From NCBI RefSeq assembly GCF_003097235.1, contig NZ_QEQQ01000017.1, positions 94,595 to 158,594 of the forward strand: a stretch of 64,000 bases of DNA, given 5' to 3'. Positions 54,102 to 62,147 of this stretch are shown here, piece by piece. The translations under genes and the position numbers were made by a program. The notes below the pieces were generated by a model. It was not told the origin of the DNA, did not search any database, and saw nothing but the letters and a program-made list of their open reading frames with translations. This DNA comes from Pseudomonas sp. CC120222-01a. Its GTDB lineage: Bacteria; Pseudomonadota; Gammaproteobacteria; Pseudomonadales; Pseudomonadaceae. Positions within the stretch are counted from its first letter, which is position 1. Each line of letters starts with the position of its first letter.

Positions 54102-54770
54102 ATGAAAACCAAGATATTGGCCGCTAGTCTGTGCCTCACCACACTCATGTTGCATGGCTGCGCGAGCAAATATGTGGAGTCGGACCAGTACTCTGGCTTC
54201 CTCAAAGATTACAGCATGTTGAAGGAGGACAAGTCGCCATCGGGAGCGGCGGTGATGCGCTGGATCAAACCTGGGGTAGACGTCAATCGCTATACCAGCG
54301 TGTACCTGGAGCCTAGCCAGCTCTATCCAAAACCGCAGCCGACAGAAAAGATTCCGCAATCGACGTTGCAAGGCATCACCACCTACTACGACCAAACGCT
54401 CAAAAACCATTTTTCCCAAGCGCTGCCTTTAGCGACAAGCCCTGGGCCAGGCGTGCTGGTAGTCCGGCCTGCCATTACCGCTGTCAGCGCGAAGACCAAA
54501 AGCCTGCGTCCCTATGAAGTGATCCCGATTGCGCTGGTGGCGGCGGGGATCAGCACCGCTACCGGGATACGTGATCAGGATACGAGCATAGCGACCGAGG
54601 CGGCCTTCCTGGACGGCGATACCAATCAGGTCGTGGCTGAGGTGGTGCGCAAGGGTGCTGGTACAGAGTTGGAAAATTCTTCGCAGGTCATGCAGGCCAA
54701 GGATGCCAAGGCGGTGCTTGATGGCTGGGCCAAGGACATGGTCAGCTCATTCCAGGCACTCAAGAAATAG
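54102..54770 (+). CDS. DUF3313 lipoprotein
   Basis: A 222-residue protein with a lipoprotein signal peptide ending LHGC (Cys20). It matches DUF3313: YSGFLKDYSMLKEDKSPSGAAVMRWIKPGVDVNRYTSVYLEPSQLYP. The function is unknown. It lies 39 bp downstream of the FadL-like gene and is closed by a good terminator at 54780, so it is probably the last gene of that transcription unit. Confidence 0.87.
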   Translation: MKTKILAASLCLTTLMLHGCASKYVESDQYSGFLKDYSMLKEDKSPSGAAVMRWIKPGVDVNRYTSVYLEPSQLYPKPQPTEKIPQSTLQGITTYYDQTLKNHFSQALPLATSPGPGVLVVRPAITAVSAKTKSLRPYEVIPIALVAAGISTATGIRDQDTSIATEAAFLDGDTNQVVAEVVRKGAGTELENSSQVMQAKDAKAVLDGWAKDMVSSFQALKK

Positions 54771-54779
54771 TCCATATAC

Positions 54780-54815
54780 GCTCCATTTAAACGCTAAATG
54801 GGGCGTCTTGATTGT
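54780..54815 (+). terminator. Rho-independent terminator after DUF3313 gene
   Basis: GCTCCATTTA and TAAATGGGGC pair (one G-U) around an AACGC loop at 54780-54804, followed by a T-rich stretch (GTCTTGATTGTT). It lies 10 bp after the lipoprotein stop. Confidence 0.75.
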
Positions 54816-54852
54816 TCCGCTGAAAGCATGGAGAGCATTCGCAAAGATGTAT

Positions 54853-55677
54853 TCAGCGGGGGAACAGCAACGTGACCGCGACGCGAAAGCCCCAACCCTG
54901 CGGCCCATCTTTGGGGCTTTCAATCCAATAGCGCGGACCGGCCTGTACAGTCAGTGGCTGGCCGCCTAGCCTCAGTAGCTGGGTTACTGTCAGGTTGATT
55001 GGCACAGCCCACTCTTGCGACTGCCAGTTGTAAGTCGATTCGCTGTTGATGCCGAACGTGGTGAAACTGCCGGTCGTGTAGGACAGGAACGGTTGCAGGA
55101 AAGTCTGATTGATCTTTTCCTTGTCATCGGCTGGGCTGCCTTCGAGCCCCCAGATATGGTTGGCGAGCACGCCATGCGTCCAGCCATTAGCTTGCTTGAG
55201 CGCCACCACCGTCGGGCCGGCACCCCACTGCTCACCGCCAAGCAGGTCATCGCTGGCGGTGGGTATCAATAGCACCGGGCCGGCACCAAGGATCCAGCCG
55301 CTTGTTGTGGGTTGCTTTGGCGAAAAGAAGAAGCTTTGCGTTACATCACCCACTCCTGACTTGTCGGCAATACCCCGTGGCGCGAGGCCATGCTGGTCAA
55401 TGACTGGCAGGATAGTGCGGGAGATGAGATTCCAGTCGGCGTTCAGGCTAAAGGGCAACACAGGTTGGATATTGGTGAGGCTGCGCTTACCGTCCCCTGT
55501 TGGGCCAAGTTTCTGGTCCCAGTTATATTGCACAGGCAGGCTATACATGGCCGCGATAGGGTTCTGCGCTTTTTTTGCCAACTCTGCGGAATCATCTGCC
55601 AGCACAGGGGAGGCATAGAAATGCCACGCCAGCACTTGGGAAATTACAATGCCTCTCTGAATAGACGAACTCAGCAT
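54853..55677 (-). CDS. Outer-membrane beta-barrel protein of the MetA-pathway/'transporter' type
   Basis: A 274-residue exported protein. QVLAWHFYASPVLADD gives the signal peptide. The rest alternates polar and hydrophobic residues, with NPIAAMYSLPVQYNWDQKLGPTGDG and LTNIQPVLPFSLNADWNLISRTILPV, and ends in the aromatic-rich barrel strand RVAVTLLFPR. Homologues are often called 'transporter' or phenol MetA-pathway proteins; the true role is unknown. GGGAGGAG precedes the ATG at 55677. It is convergent with the DUF3313 gene and lies next to the IS-like remnant. Confidence 0.78.
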   Translation of the reverse strand: MLSSSIQRGIVISQVLAWHFYASPVLADDSAELAKKAQNPIAAMYSLPVQYNWDQKLGPTGDGKRSLTNIQPVLPFSLNADWNLISRTILPVIDQHGLAPRGIADKSGVGDVTQSFFFSPKQPTTSGWILGAGPVLLIPTASDDLLGGEQWGAGPTVVALKQANGWTHGVLANHIWGLEGSPADDKEKINQTFLQPFLSYTTGSFTTFGINSESTYNWQSQEWAVPINLTVTQLLRLGGQPLTVQAGPRYWIESPKDGPQGWGFRVAVTLLFPR

Positions 55678-55782
55678 CTCTGCTCCTCCCGGAGGCCAAG
55701 CACAAAGGGTTCGCAATCGACCATCAGCAGACTAGCATCTCCAGGGGGATTAATTCTTCCGTATTGACCGGCCGCTGCGGGT

Positions 55783-55942
55783 CCAGGCTGTGTGAAAACT
55801 CCAAGCGGGCTCCGCTGATTGAGAAACAACCTAAAAATCGCGCTCCTGCGTGAATTCTGGGTCAGGTGAGTAGCCGCGCTGATTCAGAATACGCATAGAA
55901 GCGCGTTGTCCGACTTGGCCTTAGCGTTTTCACACAGCCTGG
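55783..55942. mobile_element. Short element with 17-bp perfect terminal inverted repeats (IS/MITE remnant)
   Basis: CCAGGCTGTGTGAAAAC at 55783-55799 is the reverse complement of 55926-55942. The 160-bp interior has no open frame of note, and no clear target duplication is visible. The ends look like those of an insertion sequence whose transposase has been lost, or a MITE. It lies at the right end of the AT-richer block. Confidence 0.65.
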
Positions 55943-56065
55943 GTCGGAACAGCCATCTACGACCGGCCGCTTTCGATCCAATCGGCCGTCAAAAGCGTCC
56001 GCAAAAACTCGATAATGATCACTACAAAGCAATGGATTTGAGGCGAGGCGGGTGCTTCGCCTGCG

Positions 56066-56167
56066 GTGGTGGAACAGGTCTACCGGGCCATGATATCGGC
56101 GTTCATCGCCGAAGAGCTGAACATTCACGCCACGCTGATTGCCACTGATCCAGCGGGCAATGCGTGA
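56066..56167 (+). pseudogene. Chorismate mutase-like C-terminal remnant
   Basis: A frame reading ASPAVVEQVYRAMISAFIAEEL, about residues at 56066-56130, resembles the last helix of AroQ/PchB-type chorismate mutase. It ends at a TGA at 56165-56167, and a stop also lies just upstream. No start or N-terminal half is seen, so it would be a broken gene. The match is weak and short. Confidence 0.35.
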
Positions 56168-56302
56168 GCATTCATTGGAGCCGCGTGCATCAGGCGGGCA
56201 GGGCGCCTCAACCTTGCACAAGGGATCGAGGCGCCTCTGGGTAATGACTACAGCGACAGCGCGGTCACCCGCGAAGGCTTGGCGTTGGGTGACCGCGGTC
56301 GG

Positions 56303-56632
56303 TCAGTCCACCCGCACGAACACGTTCTTGGCCATGTTGCTGCCGCCAATGGCTTCCAGACGCTTGCCGCCGTCCAGTACGCGCACATTGATCAGTGCCT
56401 GGCCATCCTTGTCGCGCGCGACGACCTCATCATCCTTGCGCTCCCACTCCTCGACCTTGAACTTGTTGCCGTAGGCAATGATGTAGTCCTTGGCGAACTC
56501 GACTTTCTGTTTTGGGCCCTGGATGCCCATCACCGTGGTGGTCTGTTCATAGGTGCCTTCCAGGGCATCGTTGCTGCAGCCGGCCAGTACACAGAAGGGC
56601 AATGCTGCGAGCACGAGTTTGAGTTGACGCAT
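56303..56632 (-). CDS. Small lipoprotein of unknown function
   Basis: A 109-residue protein with a lipoprotein signal ending LAGC (about Cys19). The mature part, NDALEGTYEQTTTVMGIQGPKQKVEFAKDYIIAYGNKFKVEEWERKDDEVVARDKDG, is a small beta-rich domain of unknown role. The start at 56632 is the signal peptide ATG. An upstream frame extends it without a ribosome site. Confidence 0.75.
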   Translation of the reverse strand: MRQLKLVLAALPFCVLAGCSNDALEGTYEQTTTVMGIQGPKQKVEFAKDYIIAYGNKFKVEEWERKDDEVVARDKDGQALINVRVLDGGKRLEAIGGSNMAKNVFVRVD

Positions 56633-57046
56633 GGGATTTAAGTATCGATTGGCTTTGATCGAACGACCAGGCGCGAGTCTGGGCGCCGGTCCTTCGGCTA
56701 CCGCACGGGGTGCGGTTAACGCCGCGGGATTATACAGACCGTTTAAAAAAATCAGATTTTGCCCCTTTCTTGTAGTCCATTTCCCAAAGATACTCTTCCC
56801 GCATATTTTCCGTTGCGGCTGCTCTGCCAAGGGCTTTAGTCTCGGCCTGTCGCTGCTCATCAGCGACACGGCTTTGACAGGCCGTAACGGTATTATGCAT
56901 GTGGCTCGCCTGATATGGCGGCTGTACGTGGGGCACGCTTGCGTGCGCCGGAACTTGCATAGTCCGCCGGTCTGTCAACCCATGTACAACTGCCACCCGA
57001 CTGTTTGACAGCAGGCAGGTGGAAGCCCCACGAAAGGTACTATGCG
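56633..57046. other. Intergenic region with no supported gene
   Basis: 414 bp. I see a candidate small minus-strand frame (about 56730-56902) encoding a basic tail (DYKKGAKSDFFKRSV), but no ribosome site or family supports it. A short dyad (CTGTCGCTGCTCATCAGCGACA) is at about 56842. Promoters for the flanking genes are probably here. Confidence 0.3.
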
Positions 57047-57289
57047 ATGTTGAAGATTGTCCCCGATCCACCCCACGATATTCATTCCCTCGAAGATACC
57101 CTGATCCAGGCCACTGACTACGCGCTCTGCGCGACGACTGTGCTGCATCAGGCGTTGCTGCTGCAGCCAAAGTCACCGGCGTCGATCCTGATGATGGCCT
57201 CGATGCACGAGATGGAGGCGCTGCGGGTTTTGCTCGAATCGGCGTTGATCCAAGTGCAGATGCCTACTGGGCCTCGGACCTTGCACTAA
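57047..57289 (+). CDS. DUF6124-family small protein
   Basis: An 80-residue protein: MLKIVPDPPHD followed by a helix-rich ATDYALCATTVLHQALLLQ and MMASMHEMEALRVLLESALI. This pattern matches small Pseudomonas proteins called DUF6124. The role is unknown. The DUF3077 gene follows, separated by a REP pair, and the two are often neighbours in these bacteria. Confidence 0.78.
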   Translation: MLKIVPDPPHDIHSLEDTLIQATDYALCATTVLHQALLLQPKSPASILMMASMHEMEALRVLLESALIQVQMPTGPRTLH

Positions 57290-57308
57290 GGCTCAGGTGA
57301 TGTGCTGG

Positions 57309-57398
57309 CTGGTCTGGCCTCTTCGCGGGCACGCCCGCACCCACAGGGGATCGCGTACCCATGTGGGAGCGGGCGTGCCCGCGAAGAGGCCAGACCAG
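57309..57398. repeat. REP pair, GTGGGAGCGGGC family
   Basis: Arms 57309-57345 and 57362-57398 are 37-bp inverted copies with one mismatch. It lies between the DUF6124 and DUF3077 genes, both on the plus strand. Confidence 0.85.
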
Positions 57399-57425
57399 GC
57401 AATAGAGATCAGGGAGATTTACACA

Positions 57426-57689
57426 ATGACCACAGACAACACCCAATGCACCGTCGGCAAGACCACCTTCTTCCAAGGTGAAAACCAGAGCCACCCATTG
57501 TTCCGTATCGAACCCGGCATCCCCTGCCGCGATGCCCGAGAGCAGGCTTCGGAACTGATGGGCTATGTGCGCGAACTGACCATCCTGGGCCTGATGGATG
57601 AAAAGCCGATGATGATCTGGGCCTCGCACTACCTCAGCGCGATGGCCAAGGCGTTGATGGATGATGCCGAACTAGGCATGACCCAATAA
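57426..57689 (+). CDS. DUF3077-domain small protein
   Basis: An 87-residue protein: GKTTFFQGENQSHPLFRIEPGIPCRDAREQASELMGYVRELTILGLMDEKPMMIWASHYLSAMAKALMDD, typical DUF3077. The family is of unknown function. The start at 57426 follows CAGGGAGATTTAC. It is convergent with the ABC ATPase gene. Confidence 0.82.
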   Translation: MTTDNTQCTVGKTTFFQGENQSHPLFRIEPGIPCRDAREQASELMGYVRELTILGLMDEKPMMIWASHYLSAMAKALMDDAELGMTQ

Positions 57690-57734
57690 GCCAAGATTGC
57701 GTCAGCAGGGAAGTCTGGCGCCTGAACGCCGCAA

Positions 57735-59036
57735 TCAGTGCTCGCCCATGATTTCCCGCGCCAGGGTCAGGCGGCGGGTGTGGAAGTCGTACTCATAGAG
57801 TTCGGCATAGCGCCCCCACTCGATGGCCACCTTGAGCACGCGCTCGGCTTCCTCGGCGTCCATGTACTCCGTCAGGCGGTCGAGCACGGTCTTTTCCAGC
57901 AGGCCGGCGGGCTCCAGGTGGAGGCTGTCGAGGATGTAGCTGATCAGCGACACGCGGCCCTTGCACTGGCGCGCGAACAGGTCCTGGCGCCGCGCCTGGC
58001 GGGCCGTCACATAGTTGCGGCCCTGGCGTGTGAGGCGGATGTCGGCCTCGATCACCTGGACCAACCCGAGCAGGCCGAGAGCCTCGTAGATCGGGAACAG
58101 CACCTCGTCGGGCAGCTCGGTTTCCTCAGCCAGGTGGGGCAGGTCGGCCTCGCCATTGAACGGCTCACCGGCGATGAGCTCGAGCACGCTCTCCATCCGT
58201 GCGATGTCGGCGTCGGGCAGCCGGTAGCCCAGCTCCACGGCCGGCGGCGCGCCCGCCGCAGCGATGGCTTCGGGGCGCTGGGTCATCAGCCCGTAGACTT
58301 CATCGATCAGTGCGCGGACTTCCGCCGAGTCGGCATTGCGCGGGCGCGGCAGGTCGATGTGCAGTTCCGAGCGTACCCGGCCAGGGTCGCTGGAGAGGAT
58401 GAGGATGCGGTCGGCCATCATCACCGTCTCTTCGATGTTGTGCGACACCACCAGGATGCTGCGGGTGGTGATGCGCTGTTCTTCCCAGAGTTCGAGCATG
58501 TCGTCGCGCAGGGTTTCGCCGGTGAGTACATCGAGCGCCGAGAAGGCCTCATCCATCAGCAGCACTTCGGGGTTCATCACCAGGGCGCGGGCGATGCCCA
58601 CGCGCTGGCGCATGCCGCCGGACAGTTCGCGTGGCAGGGCGCCGCCAAAGCCGGACAGGCCGATCAGTTCCAGTGCCGCATCGGCCAGACGGCCGCGCTC
58701 GGCTGCACTCACGCCCTGGGCTTCCAGGCCGAGTTCGACGTTCTGCTGCACGGTCAGCCAGGGGAACAGTGCGAACGTCTGGAACACCATGGCCACGCCA
58801 CCCACCGGGCCGTGGATCGGCAGGCTGCGGTAGTTGACGGTGCCGCGGTCGGCGTTGACCAGGCCGGCGATGATCCGCAGCAGGGTCGATTTACCTGAAC
58901 CGGAACGGCCGAGCAGCGCGACGATCTCACGTTCGCGCAGGTGAAAGTCGACGCCTTCGAGGATGGTGCGCGGCGTGCCGTCGGAGGCCTGGAAGGCCTT
59001 GCTCACGCCCTTGAGTTCGATCAGCAGTTGTTTCAT
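57735..59036 (-). CDS. ABC transporter ATP-binding protein with AAA-associated C-terminal domain
   Basis: A 433-residue ATPase of the NitT/TauT group. LLGRSGSGKSTLLRIIAG is Walker A, LSGGMRQRVGIARALVMNPEVLLMDEAFSALD the signature plus Walker B. The extra C-terminal domain (about 280-430: LPDEVLFPIYEALGLLGLVQVIEADIRLTRQG) is the AAA-associated domain often found with such importers; it is likely regulatory. It is 9 bp downstream of the permease gene. The transported compound is unknown: nitrate, sulfonate and similar anions are typical. Confidence 0.9.
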   Translation of the reverse strand: MKQLLIELKGVSKAFQASDGTPRTILEGVDFHLREREIVALLGRSGSGKSTLLRIIAGLVNADRGTVNYRSLPIHGPVGGVAMVFQTFALFPWLTVQQNVELGLEAQGVSAAERGRLADAALELIGLSGFGGALPRELSGGMRQRVGIARALVMNPEVLLMDEAFSALDVLTGETLRDDMLELWEEQRITTRSILVVSHNIEETVMMADRILILSSDPGRVRSELHIDLPRPRNADSAEVRALIDEVYGLMTQRPEAIAAAGAPPAVELGYRLPDADIARMESVLELIAGEPFNGEADLPHLAEETELPDEVLFPIYEALGLLGLVQVIEADIRLTRQGRNYVTARQARRQDLFARQCKGRVSLISYILDSLHLEPAGLLEKTVLDRLTEYMDAEEAERVLKVAIEWGRYAELYEYDFHTRRLTLAREIMGEH

Positions 59037-59045
59037 GGCAGGTCC

Positions 59046-60767
59046 TCAACGACGGTTTTCGGCGAGCAGGTACAGGCGGCGCCAGAAGAAGCGGTTCAAC
59101 AGCATCACGTAGATGCACATGACGCCGATGCCCAGGGCGATGCGGTGAAAATCGCCGGCGTCGGTCATCTGCTTGATGTAGCTGCCCAGGCCGTTGGCCA
59201 CCAGCGAAGTGTCGCCCCAGCTGACGTACTCGGCGACGATGCTGGCGTTCCAGGAGCCGCCGCTCGCGGTAATGGCGCCGGTGACGAAGCTGGGGAACAC
59301 CGCCGGCAGGTACACGCGTTTCCATTTCAGCCAGCCGCGCAGGCCGAGGTTGTCGGCGGCCAGGCGCAATTCATAGGGGATGGTCGCAGCGCCCGCGACC
59401 ACGTTGAACAGGATGTACCACTGGGTGCCGAAGACCATCAGCGGGCTGAGCCAGATGTTCGGGCTGAGCTGGAAGTGCACCAGCACCAGGACCACCAGCG
59501 GGAACAGCAGGTTGACCGGGAACGCGGCGAGGAACTGCGCCAGCGCCTGGACCTTCTGCGAGTAACGTGGGCGCAGGCCGATCCAGATCGACAGCGGCAC
59601 CCACACCAGCGAGGCGAGGGCGATCAGCAGCATCACCCGGCACAGGGTGATCAGGCCAAGGCCGAGCACGTGCAACGCCTCGCCCCAGCCGACGTCCTGG
59701 TGCACGAACAGCCCCAGGCGCAAGAAGGCGAAGGCGCAGGCCAGGATCAGGATCACGTCCCAGGCACGCGGCCACCAGGTGGGCAGGCGCAGCCACTGGC
59801 GCCTTGGCACAGTGCCGTCGTGGCGCTGGGCGAACCAGCCCATGGCGTTCTGGAAAGCCTTCGCCAAGTGCTCGCTGAAGGCGCTCAGCCAACGGCTGCG
59901 GCGGGCGAAGTCAAGCATCCACGAGCGCTGTGCGGTGTCGCCCTGGGTGTCTTCGAAACGGAAGCGGTCGGCCCAGGCCAGCAGCGGGCGGAAGAACAGC
60001 TGGTCGTAGAGCAGGATGCCGCTGAGCATCGCGCCGATGGCCCAGGCGATGGCGCCAAGGTTGCGCTGGTCGATGGCCACGGCGATGTAGGAGCCGATGC
60101 CGGGCAGCTTGATGTCCTGTCCGGCCACCGAGATGGCTTCGGCGGCGACCAGGAAGAACCAGCCGCCGGACATCGACATCATCATGTTCCACAGCAGGCC
60201 AGGCATGGCGAACGGCAGCTCCAGGCGCCAGAAGCGCTGCCAGGCCGAGAGGCGGAAGATTCGCGCAGCCTCGTTCAGCTCCGGCGGTACGGTGCGGAAC
60301 GACTGGTACAGGCTCAGCGCCATGTTCCACGCCTGGGAGGTGAAGATGGCGAAGATCGCCGCGCATTCCACGCCCAGCAGGTTGCCCGGGAAGAGTGCGA
60401 TGAAGGGCGCGATGGCAATGGCCTGGAAGCCCAGGATGGGCACCGACTGGAGCACGTCCAGCAGCGGGATCATGGCTTTTTCAGCGGCGCGGTACTTGGC
60501 CGCCAGCGCGGCGAAGACGAAGGCGAACAGCAGCGAGCAGCCCAGCGCGATGAACATCCGCAGGATGGTGCGCATCAGGTAATAGGGCAGGTTGACGGGA
60601 TCGAGGGAAATTGGCAGCGCCTCACCGACCACGAACGGCCGGCTCATCTGCATGGCGCCATAGGCGGCGAGCACCAGCAATACCAGCACCAGCGGCAGCA
60701 GGATCCAGTCCCAACGATTGGGCGCGGCGTTACGCAGGCCTGGCGACGGGGTGAACAGGCGGGCCAT
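59046..60767 (-). CDS. ABC transporter permease, fused double-permease type
   Basis: A 573-residue inner-membrane protein made of two BPD_transp_1 halves. In the first, LLDVLQSVPILGFQAIAIAP and the coupling loop NEAARIFRLSAWQRFWRLELPFAMPGL; in the second, AADNLGLRGWLKWKRVYLPAVFPSFVTGAITASGG. The two halves make up a whole importer pore in one chain. No substrate-binding protein gene adjoins it. The ATG at 60767 is chosen because the longer frame adds a non-conserved 33 residues. Confidence 0.88.
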   Translation of the reverse strand: MARLFTPSPGLRNAAPNRWDWILLPLVLVLLVLAAYGAMQMSRPFVVGEALPISLDPVNLPYYLMRTILRMFIALGCSLLFAFVFAALAAKYRAAEKAMIPLLDVLQSVPILGFQAIAIAPFIALFPGNLLGVECAAIFAIFTSQAWNMALSLYQSFRTVPPELNEAARIFRLSAWQRFWRLELPFAMPGLLWNMMMSMSGGWFFLVAAEAISVAGQDIKLPGIGSYIAVAIDQRNLGAIAWAIGAMLSGILLYDQLFFRPLLAWADRFRFEDTQGDTAQRSWMLDFARRSRWLSAFSEHLAKAFQNAMGWFAQRHDGTVPRRQWLRLPTWWPRAWDVILILACAFAFLRLGLFVHQDVGWGEALHVLGLGLITLCRVMLLIALASLVWVPLSIWIGLRPRYSQKVQALAQFLAAFPVNLLFPLVVLVLVHFQLSPNIWLSPLMVFGTQWYILFNVVAGAATIPYELRLAADNLGLRGWLKWKRVYLPAVFPSFVTGAITASGGSWNASIVAEYVSWGDTSLVANGLGSYIKQMTDAGDFHRIALGIGVMCIYVMLLNRFFWRRLYLLAENRR

Positions 60768-61099
60768 GATCAGGTCTCTATCGTCAGGGGCTGGGAAGGG
60801 CAGATGTCGCCACGTGAGCCAGTATGGTTCAGTTGGCTTACAGGTCAATGGCAGCGCCAGTCGCAAGCAACTGGCCAGAGGGCGGCAAATGCCTGAGAGA
60901 TATTAAGATTTGTTTAATCGCCACTGACGGGGAGTGAAGTGATGAGGCGTGTGCTCAATGCGGCATGGGGAGGGTATGTAGCTGGACCAGCAACTGCGTA
61001 GGCGATCAATCCCGTCCTCATGAAAAGGAATTCACGAAAATGATCAGGTTTTTCTTGATGAAATATCGCAGACGCAGCGTTGATCGAGCCTGCTGGGGC
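60768..61099. other. Intergenic region upstream of the ABC importer
   Basis: 332 bp with no convincing gene. It is AT-rich around 60897-60925 (GATATTAAGATTTGTTTAAT) and should hold the importer promoter on the minus strand. I see no clear operator or terminator. Confidence 0.3.
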
Positions 61100-61282
61100 T
61101 CAGGCGATTGCCTGGGCCGCCGGTGTGTCTGATTCGTTCTGTACAACTGCCGCTTCAGCTTCAAGCTTCAGCCGGTCGGCCTTGCTGATGTACTTGGGCT
61201 TGTTGCTCTTCGGTGCCAGCTTGGCATTGGCCTTTTTCTGGTGGGCCTTGAGCAGCTGTTTGAGTTTCTTCTGGCGGTTCAT
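61100..61282 (-). CDS. DUF2986 small basic protein
   Basis: A 60-residue highly basic protein: MNRQKKLKQLLKAHQKKA then NAKLAPKSNKPKYISKADRLKLEAEA, the DUF2986 pattern. Role unknown. The ATG at 61282 fits the family start. It is divergent from the TPR gene. Confidence 0.8.
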   Translation of the reverse strand: MNRQKKLKQLLKAHQKKANAKLAPKSNKPKYISKADRLKLEAEAAVVQNESDTPAAQAIA

Positions 61283-61395
61283 TGCGTATCTCTGATGTGC
61301 AGCGTGGGTCGCGCATTGTACCTCGGGAACTTCATCCTGCGGGCCCGGTCTGTAGGCTCTCGCCGAATTCCCCTGACCTTTTGAGTGCCTATCCC

Positions 61396-61839
61396 ATGCC
61401 AAGCCAGCGCTTGCTTTCAACACTGTTCCTGTTGTTCGGCGCCGCTGCCTGCCAAGGCGTGCTGGCGGGTTCATATTCGGCGCCGATGCACAGCAACAAG
61501 GCCTCGACACAGCTGATAGAAGCCGCATCGCGGCAATACGAGGAAGGCAAGCTGGACCAGGCCGCTGCCACGCTGGAGCGCGCGCTGCAGATCCAGCCGG
61601 GCAACCCGGCCACACTGCACTACCTGGGTGTGCTGCGCCTGGAGCAGGGGCAGTATGACCAGGCCGAAGTGCTGGCGGTGCGTTCCAACCAGCGAGTTGG
61701 GCGCAATACTGCGCTGCGCAATCGCAACGTTCAGCTGATTCAGGCCGCGCAGAAGGCCCGCAGCGCTGGCAGCGTGCCCGTGGCTGGCCAGGGCAGCCAT
61801 GGCGACGAACACGTCGAGCCCCTTCAGCTGTTCAGATGA
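61396..61839 (+). CDS. Tetratricopeptide-repeat protein, exported
   Basis: A 147-residue protein with a signal peptide (MPSQRLLSTLFLLFGAAACQGVLAG) and two TPR-like helical repeats: AASRQYEEGKLDQAAATLERALQIQPGNPATLHYLGVLRLEQGQYDQAEVLAVRSNQ. TPR proteins mediate protein contacts in the envelope. A possible lipobox (AAAC) makes it a candidate lipoprotein. Partner unknown. Confidence 0.83.
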   Translation: MPSQRLLSTLFLLFGAAACQGVLAGSYSAPMHSNKASTQLIEAASRQYEEGKLDQAAATLERALQIQPGNPATLHYLGVLRLEQGQYDQAEVLAVRSNQRVGRNTALRNRNVQLIQAAQKARSAGSVPVAGQGSHGDEHVEPLQLFR

Positions 61840-61921
61840 AACATTCGTTTCTCCCTTTGAGCGCCATTGGAACAGGAATTGCTCGCAATGCTGAGAAGCT
61901 GACCAGACAGGGGATACGCCC

Positions 61922-62020
61922 ATGCTCGTGGAGGACCACTACTTCATGTTGCTCGTTGTGGCGATCGTGCTGGCCGTGGATGTGGTGGCGGTCACCCTGT
62001 ATTGGCGCAGCAAACCCTGA
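61922..62020 (+). CDS. Possible single-helix small membrane protein
   Basis: A 32-residue frame, MLVEDHYFMLLVVAIVLAVDVVAVTLYWRSKP, encoding one clear hydrophobic helix with an acidic front and basic tail. GGGGAT lies 8 bases upstream of the ATG. No family is recognised, so it is a tentative gene. Confidence 0.4.
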   Translation: MLVEDHYFMLLVVAIVLAVDVVAVTLYWRSKP

Positions 62021-62147
62021 ACCCAGCCTCGGGGGCTGAATACCCCTAGTCGGGGCCTTTGCGATGGATCATCGGCTGGCACCGCTTCCAAACCCGAGGT
62101 GATGGCGGTAGCCTCGGGAGACCTTGGCCGATAGAAAATCCATTCCC

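Noticed and set aside
55862..56221. Minus-strand open frame over the IS-like remnant
   Set aside because: No family, no ribosome site, and it overlaps terminal repeats and a better plus-strand chorismate-mutase match.
56730..56902. Small basic minus-strand frame
   Set aside because: No ribosome site, family or conservation evidence; noted only in the intergenic entry.
13051..57398. The paired repeats as a CRISPR array
   Set aside because: They are isolated inverted pairs in intergenic gaps, not regularly spaced direct repeats, and no cas genes are present.
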